A stretch of 64,000 nucleotides of DNA from Yersinia enterocolitica subsp. enterocolitica (GTDB taxonomy: Bacteria; Pseudomonadota; Gammaproteobacteria; Enterobacterales; Enterobacteriaceae). Below, piece by piece: positions 45,406 to 55,616 of the stretch. Positions within the stretch are counted from its first letter, which is position 1, and each line of letters opens with the position of its first letter. The notes beneath the pieces were generated by a model. That model was not told the origin of the DNA, made no database searches, and saw only the letters and a list, made by a program, of their open reading frames with translations. Where the stretch lies: the NCBI RefSeq assembly GCF_901472495.1, contig NZ_LR590469.1, forward strand, positions 930,001 through 994,000, written 5' to 3'. The translations under genes were made by a program, and so were the position numbers.

Positions 45406-46938
45406 TTAAACAACTGCGGCAGGAGAGGGTTTGTTACTGTCACTTGGTGCCAATGTCATGCGATACAGTTTTGGTGCGGTGAGCATCATCAGAACCGCGA
45501 TGATAGCGGTAACAATACCAATCTGCATAAACACATGACTATAGATAGCAAGTGACGCATGGGCGTCGGTGATATCACTTGGTACCGCGGTCAATGCGGC
45601 AACTTTACCGGCGATCAAGGCAGCAGCAGCAGTGGTCAGGAACCATGACCCCATGATGAAGCCCATTAAACGCTGAGGCACCAACTGTGCGACCATCGCC
45701 AGACCCAGACCTGAAATCATCAGTTCACCGATGCTTTGCAGCGCATAGCTGAGGATCAACCAATTGACGGAAACAATGCCGTGTTCGTTGGCAAAGCTTG
45801 CACCCCACGGCAGCACCAGGAAGGCTGCGGAACAGAGCACCATACCGAAAGCAAACTTATGCGGCATTGGCAGGCGGTCGCCCATTTTGTTATAGACGGC
45901 AGCCAGTATTGGGCTGGCAACCATAATCCAGAATGGGTTCAATGCCTGATATTGTTCCGGCTCAAAGGCAATACCAAAGATAGAATGTTCAACGTTATGA
46001 ATCGCGAAGAAGTTCAGTGATGTTGGCATTTGGCTGTACAAGACAAAGAACACCACCGCTTCCAGCATCAGCAGGAATGCGACGATCATTCTACGACGTG
46101 CGGTACCGTGCAGTGAGAATGTCTCTTTGGCAAAGATAAAAATAATGCCGACAGAAACCAGTGCTAATGCCCAGCGTGCCACTATTTGGTTGTGTAGTAG
46201 CCAGCTTGACAATGCAACCAGAGCGACGACACCCACCAAAACCATCAGCAGCTTTTTAAATTGTAATGGAGCAAAGTCAGGTTTAGAACCTTGGTTTTTC
46301 ACCCATTTACGGCAGAACCAGAAGTTCACCAGCGTGATCAGCATCCCGACAACACTCAGTGAGAATGCTACGCTCCAGCCATACTTTGCTGCTAACCACG
46401 GGGTCGCCAGCATAGAGAAGAACGAACCGATATTGACGGACATATAGTACATAGTAAATGCACCGTCCAACCGCGGATCGTCTTTGTTATAGCAGGTTGA
46501 CAGCAGGGAAGATGGGTTGGCTTTGAACAAACCATTACCAACTGCAATAGTTGCCATACCCAGATAGACCCAAAAAATGTCATGACCGGAGTAGGCTATC
46601 ATGGCATAACCCACTGCCAGCGTCAGCGCACCCAACACAATGACGCGCTTTGCACCGAGGACTTTATCTCCTAACCAGCCACCAATGGCAACAAAACCAT
46701 AAACCAAGGCGCTGAAGGATGAGAACAAGGTGATAGAGTCGGCTTCGCTCATCCCGAGCATTTTCACCAAATAAACGGCCATGATCCCTTGCAGGCCGTA
46801 ATAACCAAAACGCTCCCAAAGCTCGATAGAGAAGATCAGGTAAAACGCCTTCGGTTGCTTGAAAGCATTCATGCTGATTTCAGGCTGGCTGTTGTTTGGT
46901 GGCTGTGTTGATTGTTGATTGTTGTTTGCTGTTGACAC
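45406..46938 (-). CDS. dtpA: Di-/tripeptide permease DtpA (TppB)
   Basis: Proton-coupled oligopeptide transporter (POT family) of the inner membrane. 510 residues from a GTG start (46938) with AGAGG at good spacing; a GTG at 46956 would add six residues. Fourteen membrane helices; POT motif ELWERFGYYGLQGIMAVYL carries the ExxER proton-coupling residues. FYMSVNIGSF-like motif YYMSVNIGSFFSM is also typical. Start choice between the two GTG codons is not certain. Confidence 0.92.
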   Translation of the reverse strand: MSTANNNQQSTQPPNNSQPEISMNAFKQPKAFYLIFSIELWERFGYYGLQGIMAVYLVKMLGMSEADSITLFSSFSALVYGFVAIGGWLGDKVLGAKRVIVLGALTLAVGYAMIAYSGHDIFWVYLGMATIAVGNGLFKANPSSLLSTCYNKDDPRLDGAFTMYYMSVNIGSFFSMLATPWLAAKYGWSVAFSLSVVGMLITLVNFWFCRKWVKNQGSKPDFAPLQFKKLLMVLVGVVALVALSSWLLHNQIVARWALALVSVGIIFIFAKETFSLHGTARRRMIVAFLLMLEAVVFFVLYSQMPTSLNFFAIHNVEHSIFGIAFEPEQYQALNPFWIMVASPILAAVYNKMGDRLPMPHKFAFGMVLCSAAFLVLPWGASFANEHGIVSVNWLILSYALQSIGELMISGLGLAMVAQLVPQRLMGFIMGSWFLTTAAAALIAGKVAALTAVPSDITDAHASLAIYSHVFMQIGIVTAIIAVLMMLTAPKLYRMTLAPSDSNKPSPAAVV

Positions 46939-47470
46939 GGAAACCTCTGTTTTCACTACCCGCCATAAATGACAGGAAAGACAAAAGTGAATGCGCGAGA
47001 TGGCATCCTTTTGCGTTGTTATAAGATGTTTAGCGGCGGTTAATGTTCACTATCTTTGTCAACGAGACAAGGCTTTTGTAATATTCCGTTACATATATCT
47101 TACTCAACGCGATAAAGCTATGTTGCAAATGTTATGCAGTATTAACGTTTATGTTTTCGCTGTTTGGCGAATTTTTGTTTTGATTAAATGCTGAACTGAT
47201 TTTGTTCAGGCATATATTCTGCTATTTGGCTATTTTATGGTTCATATCGTTATATGTATGTGAATAACCAAATCATTATTGTGCTTATAGTGATATATCT
47301 GAAACTATCCAAAATTAGATTAAATGTTAACCAGGCAAATGCCTGAGTTGAGCAGTGAAGTGAGATCTGGATCAGAGAGTTGTGTAAATTTTAGCGGGTA
47401 AAAACAGCAATACGGCAAAACACGGATACAGGCACAATGATATACTGCATGGAATCATGAAAATCTGAGA
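46939..47470. other. Intergenic region between dtpA and a LysR gene
   Basis: About 530 AT-rich bases with the divergent promoters. A 67-codon frame in it has no protein-like features. I see nothing else. Confidence 0.5.
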
Positions 47471-48385
47471 ATGTGTATGGATATCAAACAGCTTATCTAT
47501 CTCTGTAATTTGGAGCGCGAGCGGCATTTTGGCCGAGCGGCTGAAGCCAGTTTTGTGAGTCAGCCAACATTGTCGATGCGTTTGAAAAATCTGGAGCGGG
47601 AGCTGGGCGTTGCACTCATAAACCGTGGCAATAACTTTGAAGGATTTACCGCAGAAGGCGAACGCGTATTATCGTGGGCGAGAGAAATTGTCTCTGTTTA
47701 TCAGGGGCTAAAATTGGAAGTCGAGTCACTTAAAAATGGGTTGAATGGCACATTACGTATTGGCGTGGTGCCACAATGCAGTATCTCATTGGCACGATTA
47801 CTGAAGAGCGCCGGCGAACGCTATCCTCATCTGGACTATCGGGTCTCGGTGTTAAGCGCGGATCAATTGTTGGAAGCGTTAACCGGTCATTCGGTTGATG
47901 TAGGCATAGGTTTTTTTGAACTGACCATACTCAATGAGCTGCATTTTCAAGCTCAACCGCTAGTCGATAGCGGGGTTGATGTGGTGTTTCATCCCGAGCA
48001 TTTTCCTGAGTTGATAGGCACCGAGCCACTGACACTTTCTCAGGTAGCAGCATTGCCACTGTGTTTGGCGGAGCCTGGCCGTTACTTCCGGCGTTATCTG
48101 GATAATAGTTTCCACGATGCAGGGTTATCACTGCACGCTCGGCTGGAAAGCGCATCGATATTTCAGTTGCTACAAGGGATCTTTGTTGGGTTGGGCTGTG
48201 GTTTATTCCCTCAAGGCAGTTTACTGGCAGAGATGTCTCCGGCATTACTGCGAAGGCCGGTGGATATTCCTAAAATGAGCCGGCATGCTGCGGTGGTGGT
48301 GGCTGAGCCAGGGCGGGTAACACCGCTGGCCCAGCACTTCTTTGACGTTGCCCAAGAGTGGCTGACTTCCCACGAGGCGTCATAA
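47471..48385 (+). CDS. LysR-family transcriptional regulator
   Basis: 304 residues (302 if the second ATG at 47477 is used, which has GAGA eight bases upstream). N-terminal helix-turn-helix HFGRAAEASFVSQPTLSMRLKNLERELGVALI (read in two parts, residues 17-48), then a LysR effector domain of the OxyR-like fold, without the peroxide-sensing cysteine arrangement that I could recognise. Target unknown; convergent with an AhpD-like gene, which may or may not be its target. Confidence 0.85.
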   Translation: MCMDIKQLIYLCNLERERHFGRAAEASFVSQPTLSMRLKNLERELGVALINRGNNFEGFTAEGERVLSWAREIVSVYQGLKLEVESLKNGLNGTLRIGVVPQCSISLARLLKSAGERYPHLDYRVSVLSADQLLEALTGHSVDVGIGFFELTILNELHFQAQPLVDSGVDVVFHPEHFPELIGTEPLTLSQVAALPLCLAEPGRYFRRYLDNSFHDAGLSLHARLESASIFQLLQGIFVGLGCGLFPQGSLLAEMSPALLRRPVDIPKMSRHAAVVVAEPGRVTPLAQHFFDVAQEWLTSHEAS

Positions 48386-48403
48386 CTGAGGTGACCGCTG
48401 AAT

Positions 48404-49615
48404 TTAAACCGTTTGCCCCAGAGTGTGGCGTAACCGGTTAGTCCATCCCGCAGAGGCGGCGCTGAAGATAATCCCCAGTAACTGTTTATCACCGAGGCCC
48501 ATCGCCCGCAACGGGCTAATATGCTGCTGGCTAAAGCGCTCTGGTGCGCGGGTCAGTTCGGCCGTAACAGCGATAAGCTGGTGAGATATTTGCTCAGTAG
48601 CTTGTGCTGCCAGAGCTTGATCGACTCCGGCCTGTAACGCGGCTAGTAATGCGCTATCTTTAGTTAATTGTTGCAAATTATGCTGATGATGAGCCTGGCA
48701 GTAGAGGCTGCCGTTGATTCGGGCACTGACCAATGATACCCATTCCTGCCAGTCCGCGGGGACTCGATCAGGGTTATCTAATTGAGCGGTAATCGCGCTA
48801 TAGGCGGACAAACTCTCTTGATGGTGCGAGAGCAACTCGTTGAGTGTCACCTCGCTAGCTACTGAGGTATCCTCGGCTGTAACGGAGTCGCTTTGCGCCA
48901 GCGAAGGCAGCCAACCTTGCCATTGTGGCTCACTTTCTAATAACAGGGCTGACGGGGCATCTTCCATTCGTGGGAAGCCGGGTAGCATGACGGTTGGATA
49001 GCCCGCCTGAGCAGAAAAACCGGCGACGACTCTGGCCTGGAATCCAACAAAACCAATTATCTGCGATAAAACAATAATATCTGCATCGGTTAGTCCTACC
49101 TCAGCCAACTGTTGCAATGCATGTCGGTCAATCAGTGTCGGTTGGCTGGCGAGTTGGCGCGCATATTGGGTAATTTGTGTCAATCGCATATTACTTTCCC
49201 GCGAGGCATCTGGGCTGGAAAGTGGTGTGAGGAGGGCGGCATAGTGACTGCATAAACGCTGAATTCCGGTAACTTGTGCGACAGTTAAGGCGCTACTTAA
49301 TCGGTCATAGAGGGAAAATGTATTCTCGTGATTTAGCGCGACAACCGCAGGGAAAAGTGCCAGGTACATGGCATCTGAGGCAGATAAAATAGCAGCGTAA
49401 TGCTGTAGGGAATGAGTTAATGCCAGCGGAATATCGTTGGCTAAACCGAGCAGGAAAATGCCTTGCTCAAGGGGGGCACCAATCTGATATGTATTGCCGA
49501 TGTTGCCACTATTGGCCGTGTCACTTTCGTCGACAATTTGTGTTGCAAGAGCACCACCACTGCGCTGAGTTTCATGATACCAATGCGCATTATCTTGTCG
49601 TCTAAATTGCACCAT
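48404..49615 (-). CDS. Two-domain AhpD-like (CMD) protein
   Basis: 403-residue protein whose two halves each resemble a carboxymuconolactone decarboxylase/AhpD helical domain (about 95-200 and 285-395). The second domain has SARINGSLYCQAHHQH: Cys306 and His310 keep the C-x3-H part, but the first cysteine of the usual CxxC pair is a serine (Ser303). The first domain has no CxxC (GFVGFQARVVAG). It resembles the Avi_7170-type CMD family, often found near peptide transporters. GGAGG lies before the ATG at 49615. Enzyme activity unproven. Confidence 0.75.
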   Translation of the reverse strand: MVQFRRQDNAHWYHETQRSGGALATQIVDESDTANSGNIGNTYQIGAPLEQGIFLLGLANDIPLALTHSLQHYAAILSASDAMYLALFPAVVALNHENTFSLYDRLSSALTVAQVTGIQRLCSHYAALLTPLSSPDASRESNMRLTQITQYARQLASQPTLIDRHALQQLAEVGLTDADIIVLSQIIGFVGFQARVVAGFSAQAGYPTVMLPGFPRMEDAPSALLLESEPQWQGWLPSLAQSDSVTAEDTSVASEVTLNELLSHHQESLSAYSAITAQLDNPDRVPADWQEWVSLVSARINGSLYCQAHHQHNLQQLTKDSALLAALQAGVDQALAAQATEQISHQLIAVTAELTRAPERFSQQHISPLRAMGLGDKQLLGIIFSAASAGWTNRLRHTLGQTV

Positions 49616-50014
49616 AATGACCTCCGTTAGGGGCAGCAACGCGCCAAAGTGAAAGGTGAAAGAAGCACCTCTTCAGGCGACAGGTACAGATGAATACTGA
49701 ACAAGATAGGTATTGCGGTATCTGGCTGGGCGTTATGCAAAGTGCGAGGGTTCAACATCGGCAAGATATCCTGTTGTTTTATGGAATGAACACAGTGGAT
49801 ATCATTGCTGATTGAGTTGGCGAGATAAAATAATGTTAAACCATAATCCATAACTAAAAGTAATAACATATTATTATATATAACAAAAATGTTGTTACGT
49901 TAGTTAATAATTGGCTAACGGGGGGATAGCATCATAAAATTTCCGCGATCAGACGATCGCGGAGGCAGGTTTGTGTGCGGATGACGTGACAATGTCACAT
50001 TAACCCTGTGGCGG
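49616..50014. other. Region between sapF and the AhpD-like gene
   Basis: 400 bases, AT-rich on the left. It includes the sapF terminator and the promoter of the AhpD-like gene. The 80-codon frame in it is not convincing. Confidence 0.5.
49942..49963 (-). terminator. Terminator of the sap operon
   Basis: TCCGCGATC / GATCGCGGA with a four-base loop, followed on the sap strand by AAATTTTATG. Confidence 0.75.
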
Positions 50015-50830
50015 TTAGAAGTTTGCGCTATCCCGACGCCAGGCATCTGCGGTCAGCGCTTCACCAAAATGACTGGAAATCAATCGCTTAGTCAGGTCAT
50101 GCAAGGGTGCTGCCAGCACTTCTGCGGTACTGCCCCGTTCCACAACTTCCCCTTCATGCATCACAATCACCTGATCACTGATATGCTTCATCATGCCTAA
50201 GTGTTGGGTCACATAAATATAGGATATGCCGTGCTTTTCCTGTAACTCCAGCATCAGATTAATAATCTGTGAACGCATGGACATATCCAGTGACGCCAAA
50301 GCTTCATCGGCAACAATCACTTTTGGTTGCAGGATCAATGCTCGCGCCAGCGCAATACGCTGTTTCTGACCGGAGGCCAACATATGTGGATAGTAATTCG
50401 CGTGATCCGGTAACAACCCCACCTGGCGTAAAGTCTGGTAGATGCGCTGTTCGCGCGCGGCAGCATCTAAATCGGTATTCAGCTTTAACGGTGCATCCAG
50501 TAGTTGACCAATACGTTGACGCGGGTTAAGCGAGGTACTCGGGTCTTGGAAAATCATCCGAATACGCTGGCTGCGATAAGCATAATCACCATACACCAGG
50601 CGGTGATCGTCGATGAGCAATTCACCGTCGGTCGGTTCAATCATGCCCGACAGCATTTTAGCTAAGGTAGATTTACCCGAACCATTTTCACCAATAACTG
50701 CCAGTGTTTGTCCTTCGCGTAAGGTGAAACTGACCGCTTTAACCGCCTCCACATGCTGGCGACGAAACAGCCCAGTGCGATAGCGAAAGGTTTTGCTCAG
50801 GTTACGGACTTCGAGCAGTGTCTCGGCCAT
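50015..50830 (-). CDS. sapF: Peptide ABC transporter ATP-binding protein SapF
   Basis: One of two ATPases of the Sap importer, linked to resistance to antimicrobial peptides and to putrescine or potassium traits in enterics. 271 residues. Walker A GENGSGKST, signature LASGQKQRIALARAL (a non-canonical ASGQ), Walker B VIVADEALASLD. The start ATG overlaps the sapD stop by one base. The upstream extension to 50950 overlaps sapD and is rejected. Confidence 0.94.
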   Translation of the reverse strand: MAETLLEVRNLSKTFRYRTGLFRRQHVEAVKAVSFTLREGQTLAVIGENGSGKSTLAKMLSGMIEPTDGELLIDDHRLVYGDYAYRSQRIRMIFQDPSTSLNPRQRIGQLLDAPLKLNTDLDAAAREQRIYQTLRQVGLLPDHANYYPHMLASGQKQRIALARALILQPKVIVADEALASLDMSMRSQIINLMLELQEKHGISYIYVTQHLGMMKHISDQVIVMHEGEVVERGSTAEVLAAPLHDLTKRLISSHFGEALTADAWRRDSANF

Positions 50831-51822
50831 TATTGCTCCTCCAGATTTAAGGGGAAGTGGCAGGCAAAGGCGTGGTTTTTCACCAATCGCAAGCGCGGTG
50901 TTTCGATACAGGTTTTCTGGGCATAAGGGCAACGCGGCCCCAGACGACAACCAATCGGCAAGTGCTCCAATGAAGGAATCGCACCCGGTAAAGTATTCAG
51001 CCGACTTTTGTGGGGCAGAGAGCGGCCAAAGTCAGGCATGGCGCGGATCAGCGCTTGAGTATAAGGGTGGTGTGGGGACGCCAGCAGGTCTTCACAAACC
51101 GCACTTTCCACCGTCTGACCGCAATACAACACATTAATCCGGGTGGCCCATTTACTCATCATTTGTAAGTCATGGCTGATGAGCAAAATTGTGGTGTTAT
51201 TGTTTTGATTCAGCCGCGCCAGTAAACGGAAAATTTGTGCCTGAGTGGTGGGCTCCATCGCATTGGTGGGCTCATCGGCAATCAGTAAGCGGGGCTGATT
51301 GGCCAGCGCAATAGCAATCATCACCTTCTGGCATTCGCCTTCGGTCAGTTCGTAAGGGTAGCTGCCCATAATGTCTTTATGGTCTTTAATCCCCACCCGA
51401 TGCAGCAGCTCAATGGCCCGACGTTTACGCCAATGGAATCGCTGCCACCAGCGGCCTTTGTAAGTCCAACCGGGTATAGCTTGCACCAGTTGCCGACCAA
51501 TACTTTCTGACGGATCCAAACAGGATTGCGGCTCCTGGAAAATCATCGAAATATTATGGCCGATCACCTTACGTCGCTCACGGGGCGTCAACTGCAACAG
51601 GTCAATATCATTAAAGCGAAAACGGTCAGCGGTAATACGCCAGTTATCTTTGCTTACGCCACAGATAGCCTTGGCAATCAAACTCTTGCCCGAGCCTGAT
51701 TCGCCGACTATTCCACGGACTTCCCCCTCCGTGAGGGTGATACTGATGCGGTCAACCGCCTTCACCATCCCTTCGGCGGTCATAAATTCAATGGTGAGGT
51801 TGCGAATATCCAGTAATGGCAT
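50830..51822 (-). CDS. sapD: Peptide ABC transporter ATP-binding protein SapD
   Basis: Second ATPase of the Sap system, of the oligopeptide/DppD type. 330 residues, E. coli length. Walker A GESGSGKSL, signature LTEGECQKVMIAIAL (atypical TEGE), Walker B LLIADEPTNAME, and the C-terminal oligopeptide-type cysteine cluster CRLGPRCPYAQKTC. Start and stop codons touch its neighbours, so translation is coupled. Confidence 0.95.
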   Translation of the reverse strand: MPLLDIRNLTIEFMTAEGMVKAVDRISITLTEGEVRGIVGESGSGKSLIAKAICGVSKDNWRITADRFRFNDIDLLQLTPRERRKVIGHNISMIFQEPQSCLDPSESIGRQLVQAIPGWTYKGRWWQRFHWRKRRAIELLHRVGIKDHKDIMGSYPYELTEGECQKVMIAIALANQPRLLIADEPTNAMEPTTQAQIFRLLARLNQNNNTTILLISHDLQMMSKWATRINVLYCGQTVESAVCEDLLASPHHPYTQALIRAMPDFGRSLPHKSRLNTLPGAIPSLEHLPIGCRLGPRCPYAQKTCIETPRLRLVKNHAFACHFPLNLEEQ

Positions 51823-52712
51823 TATTCCACCCCCGCATTAATAGCTCGGCGCATACCATCACCTAACAGATTAACCAGCAGTACACTGACCAAAATGGCC
51901 CCGCCGGGTAACATCACGGTCCACGGCGCGACATAGACTAAATCCAGTGAATCTCCGAGCATCGCCCCCCATTCAGGTGAGGGTAATTGCGCGCCTAAAT
52001 CAAGAAAACCCAAGGCCGCAATATCCAAAATCGCCATTGAGAGCGCGCGAGTAAATTCAGTGACTAACACTGCCGCGATATTCGGCAAAATGGCATAGGC
52101 CAAAATATGGGGAGTAGATGCACCATCCAGACGGGCGGCAATCACATATTCTTTATCCAATTCATCATGCACGGCACTGTAAATAGTGCGCACCATGCGG
52201 GGCAGTAGTGCTAGCCAGACGGCGAACATGGCGTGTTCTAAGCTCGGGCCGACAAAAGCCACCACAATAATGGCTAGCAGCAGGGAAGGGATTGAGAGCA
52301 GGGTATCCAGTACGTGATTAAGAATGGCTGAACGAAAACCGTGGGTGATACCTGCAAACACCCCGAGGATCACGCCACACAGTGCTGCTGCCACTGTCAC
52401 CAACAGCGCCGACCCATAAGTGGATGCAGTGCCCGCTAATAAACGGCTTAAAATATCGCGCCCTAAGTCATCAGTGCCGAGGAAGAAAGAGACATTGCCG
52501 TAACGTGACCATGAGGGGGGCAGTAACTGGTAGCCCAAAAACTGTTGATCGAGCGCGTAAGGGGCTAGCGTGCTGCCCAACACACAGAGTAATAATAAAC
52601 CCAGCACGCCATAAAACCCCACCATTGCCAGACCATCGGCATAGAAAAGCCGCCAGGTATACAGCAGCGGGCTGGGCATTTTCTTCTCGCGGTAGACATT
52701 ATCGAAGGGCAT
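51822..52712 (-). CDS. sapC: Peptide ABC transporter permease SapC
   Basis: Inner-membrane permease of the DppC type. 296 residues with about six helices, the EAA loop near EKYVIAARLDGAS-like sequence (KEYVIAARLDGASTPHILAYAILPN). Overlaps sapB by 14 bases and sapD by one. Confidence 0.95.
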   Translation of the reverse strand: MPFDNVYREKKMPSPLLYTWRLFYADGLAMVGFYGVLGLLLLCVLGSTLAPYALDQQFLGYQLLPPSWSRYGNVSFFLGTDDLGRDILSRLLAGTASTYGSALLVTVAAALCGVILGVFAGITHGFRSAILNHVLDTLLSIPSLLLAIIVVAFVGPSLEHAMFAVWLALLPRMVRTIYSAVHDELDKEYVIAARLDGASTPHILAYAILPNIAAVLVTEFTRALSMAILDIAALGFLDLGAQLPSPEWGAMLGDSLDLVYVAPWTVMLPGGAILVSVLLVNLLGDGMRRAINAGVE

Positions 52713-53664
52713 ACCATTCCTTATGCTTTAACGGCGTCATCATCGCGCCCAGAATATCCGACAGGACGTTAATGACGATAACCAACGAACCAACCACCAT
52801 CACACCGGCTGAAATGGCGGCGTAATCTTGTTGGCGAATCGCATTGATTAGCCAACGACCTAACCCCGGCCAGTTAAACACCACTTCGGTTATCATCGCC
52901 AGAGTCAGCATGGTCGAGAACTGTAACCCTAATTTTGGAATGATGGGCGGGAGTGCATTGTGCAGAACATGGCGGCGAATAATAGTGAATCTGGATAAGC
53001 CGCGGGTGGCCGCTGCTTTAATATAATTCTGCCCGATAACATCGTCGGTACTGGTGCGCATCAGGCGGATAACTTCAGTGGTGGGGGCCACGGCCAGTGC
53101 CGTGATGGGTAAAATCATATGTTGCAACGCACTGAGCATCATCTCTTTACGATAGGGCGAAGGTGACAACCATGCATCCACCAATGCCAGCCCGGTGACG
53201 GGTTTCACTTGATATAACAGGTCAAACCGCCCAGAAACCGGCAGCCAACCCAAATGCAGTGAAAAGAACAACATCAATAGCAGAGCCAGCCAAAACACCG
53301 GGATTGAGAAGCCGAGCAGCGCTATTGAACTGATGGCAATATCAGCAAATTTGCCGCGCATCACTCCGGCAATAATCCCCAGCGGAATACCGACAAACAG
53401 TGCCAGGGTAAAGGCCAGAACACACAGCTCCATAGTGGCAGGGAAAGCTTCGCGCAATTGCTCACTGATCGGCTGCCCATTAATACTGGAAACGCCAAAG
53501 TCCCACTGAAGTAAGCTGCTGAAATAGAAACGGTAGGCATCAAGCAGAGATGCGCCATTCAAGGGGGCATGAGGAGTAAAATAGCTCAGGCTAAAACTGA
53601 CCAATGACAACATAAATAGGGTTATCACCAACAGTAATAAGCGCCGTAACGTAAAGATTATCAT
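52699..53664 (-). CDS. sapB: Peptide ABC transporter permease SapB
   Basis: Inner-membrane permease of the DppB type. 321 residues, E. coli length. Helices at about 10-28, 98-120, 130-155, 190-215 and two more. EAA loop QNYIKAAATRGLSRFTIIRRHVL. Overlaps sapA by four bases. Confidence 0.95.
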   Translation of the reverse strand: MIIFTLRRLLLLVITLFMLSLVSFSLSYFTPHAPLNGASLLDAYRFYFSSLLQWDFGVSSINGQPISEQLREAFPATMELCVLAFTLALFVGIPLGIIAGVMRGKFADIAISSIALLGFSIPVFWLALLLMLFFSLHLGWLPVSGRFDLLYQVKPVTGLALVDAWLSPSPYRKEMMLSALQHMILPITALAVAPTTEVIRLMRTSTDDVIGQNYIKAAATRGLSRFTIIRRHVLHNALPPIIPKLGLQFSTMLTLAMITEVVFNWPGLGRWLINAIRQQDYAAISAGVMVVGSLVIVINVLSDILGAMMTPLKHKEWYALR

Positions 53665-55334
53665 GGTTTTTTCCCCTCATCGGCAGGACTTTCGCGAAAT
53701 ACACCAGCAAAAGAAGAATTACCAAACGGGCTTAACACTAAACCTTTAATATCATAACGGTATGCTTGCAACCGCAAGGATGACGCCAGGGGTAACAGCG
53801 GCAATTGCTGTTCCAGAATGCGTTGGGCTTGCTGATAATATTCAATACGTGCCGATAATTGCTGGGAACGTAAGGCTTTTTGCAGCAACTCATCAAACTC
53901 AGGGTCACACCAGTGAGCATAGTTTGTTTGCGATCGAATTGCCGCACAGCTTAACAATGGGCGGAAGAAACTGTCGGGGTCATTACTGTCGGTTGACCAG
54001 CCAGAGAGTGTCAAGTCGTGGCTCATTTCCATCAGGCGCGCTTCCTGGAACCGGCCTTCGACCGGCACGATACTCACCGTAATCCCGACCTGCGCTAAAT
54101 CAGCTTGTATCAACTCCGCGGTTTTTAACGGGCTAGGGTTATAGGACTGCGATGCGGTCGGTACCCATAAGTTGAGTTGCAGCTTGGTGATACCCAGCTC
54201 TTTGAGGATCGCTTTGGCTTTTTCCGGATTATATTCAGTCACCTGGGCCTGGTTATCATAAGCCCATGATGCACGGGGTAAAATGGACGCCGCTGTTTCC
54301 GCCGTGCCGTAATAAATTGATTGCATCAATCGTTGGTTGTTAATAGATAAGGCGATGGCCTGGCGGACGCGTTGATCATTCAGTGGCGGCTTGCGGGTAT
54401 TAAAGGCCAAATAGGCCACGTTCATTCCTGGGCGCAGGGTCAAGCGCAGGCGGGGGTCATCGCGTAAAATAGATAACTGGCTAGCGGCGGGATAGGCCAA
54501 CACATCACATTCGCCAGTCAATAACTTGGATAAACGGCCCGTCCCACCCGCGCCGAGGTCAATGACGACCTGCGGCATACGCGGCAAACCTTTCCAATAA
54601 TCACTGTTACGGAACAAACGGATATATTGCCCAGACCGATATTCGTTTAGCAAGAAGGGGCCAGTGCCTACCGGTTCGCGGTCGATCTGCTCTTGTCGGC
54701 CTTTTTGGCTTAATACATCGGCATATTCGGCCGAAAGGATCGGCGCATAGTGGGTTGCTAAATGCCAAAGAAATGAGGCATCGGGGGCTTTCAGTTTAAA
54801 TTCAACGGTATAGTCGTCAATTTTTTTGACGCTTTGCACCGCATCTGCAAATTGTAGGCTATCAAAGTAAGGGTATTCACCGCCGTTGACATCATGATAG
54901 GGATGCTGCGCATCAAACACTCGTTGGAAACTGAACACCACGTCATCAGCATTCATCTTGCGGGTGGGAGTAAACCAATCAGTCGTCTGGAACGGGACAT
55001 CTTTACGCAAATGAAAACGGTAGGTGGCGCCGTTATCCAGCACTTGCCAACTTTCCGCCAATTCAGGACTTAACCGGTAGGTGTAGGGGTCAACATCCAA
55101 TAAGCGGTCATAAAGCTGTGCCGCCAGAGTGTCGATAGTCAATCCGCTACTGGCCATCTGTGGGTTGAAGGTATTCAGTATCCCACTGACACAATAGACA
55201 AAACCGCGCTGACGGATATCCGGCAGAGGTTGAGTCGGTTCGGCAACTGGGGCCGGTTGCGCCAGCGCTGGGGGCGCAAGGCAAGCCAGCGACAGCATCC
55301 AAATCGATAGCATCAAAATTAGTAACGCACGCAT
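53661..55334 (-). CDS. sapA: Peptide ABC transporter substrate-binding protein SapA
   Basis: Periplasmic binding protein that captures antimicrobial peptides or other peptides for the SapBCDF importer. 557 residues from MRALLILML. Signal peptide to about residue 25 (ALA), then a DppA/OppA-type domain with conserved cysteines and TGPFLLNEYRSGQYI. The frame runs 35 codons further upstream, but no signal peptide would then be at the N-terminus. First gene of sapABCDF. Upstream lies a ryhB-type gene on the other strand. Confidence 0.95.
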   Translation of the reverse strand: MRALLILMLSIWMLSLACLAPPALAQPAPVAEPTQPLPDIRQRGFVYCVSGILNTFNPQMASSGLTIDTLAAQLYDRLLDVDPYTYRLSPELAESWQVLDNGATYRFHLRKDVPFQTTDWFTPTRKMNADDVVFSFQRVFDAQHPYHDVNGGEYPYFDSLQFADAVQSVKKIDDYTVEFKLKAPDASFLWHLATHYAPILSAEYADVLSQKGRQEQIDREPVGTGPFLLNEYRSGQYIRLFRNSDYWKGLPRMPQVVIDLGAGGTGRLSKLLTGECDVLAYPAASQLSILRDDPRLRLTLRPGMNVAYLAFNTRKPPLNDQRVRQAIALSINNQRLMQSIYYGTAETAASILPRASWAYDNQAQVTEYNPEKAKAILKELGITKLQLNLWVPTASQSYNPSPLKTAELIQADLAQVGITVSIVPVEGRFQEARLMEMSHDLTLSGWSTDSNDPDSFFRPLLSCAAIRSQTNYAHWCDPEFDELLQKALRSQQLSARIEYYQQAQRILEQQLPLLPLASSLRLQAYRYDIKGLVLSPFGNSSFAGVFRESPADEGKKP

Positions 55335-55594
55335 AAACGCTTCGCAATCAGTAAGCAATACTCTTAGTGTACCGTAATCTGGCACGCCTCCCAATCCATT
55401 GAGCAAAACAACTGCGCTGTCTGCTGTTTGTTGCAGCAATTGAGAGCAATAAACAGCAAATTATTGTTTATTCACCGAGAAATCGTGAATGCATCATTGG
55501 CAGGAAAGGTTTTTCATTCTGAAATTGGCCATAATTCCATCAGAATTAGCATGGGAATGAGAAAAATTCTCAACAAAGTGTTTGCAACTGCTAT

Positions 55595-55609
55595 TGATAA
55601 CTATTATCA
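55595..55609. promoter_or_regulatory. Fur box of the ryhB-type gene
   Basis: TGATAACTATTATCA matches the 7-1-7 Fur consensus in 14 of 15 positions. It overlaps the likely promoter (TTGCAA at 55582, 17 bases, TATCAT at 55605), so Fur-Fe would block RNA polymerase directly. Confidence 0.85.
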
Positions 55610-55616
55610 TCTGTTT

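Noticed and set aside
46991..47194. 67-codon frame upstream of the LysR gene
   Set aside because: AT-rich chance frame rich in Cys, Val and Phe with no start signal.
49627..49869. 80-codon frame upstream of the AhpD-like gene
   Set aside because: No similarity recognised and it overlaps the likely promoter region.
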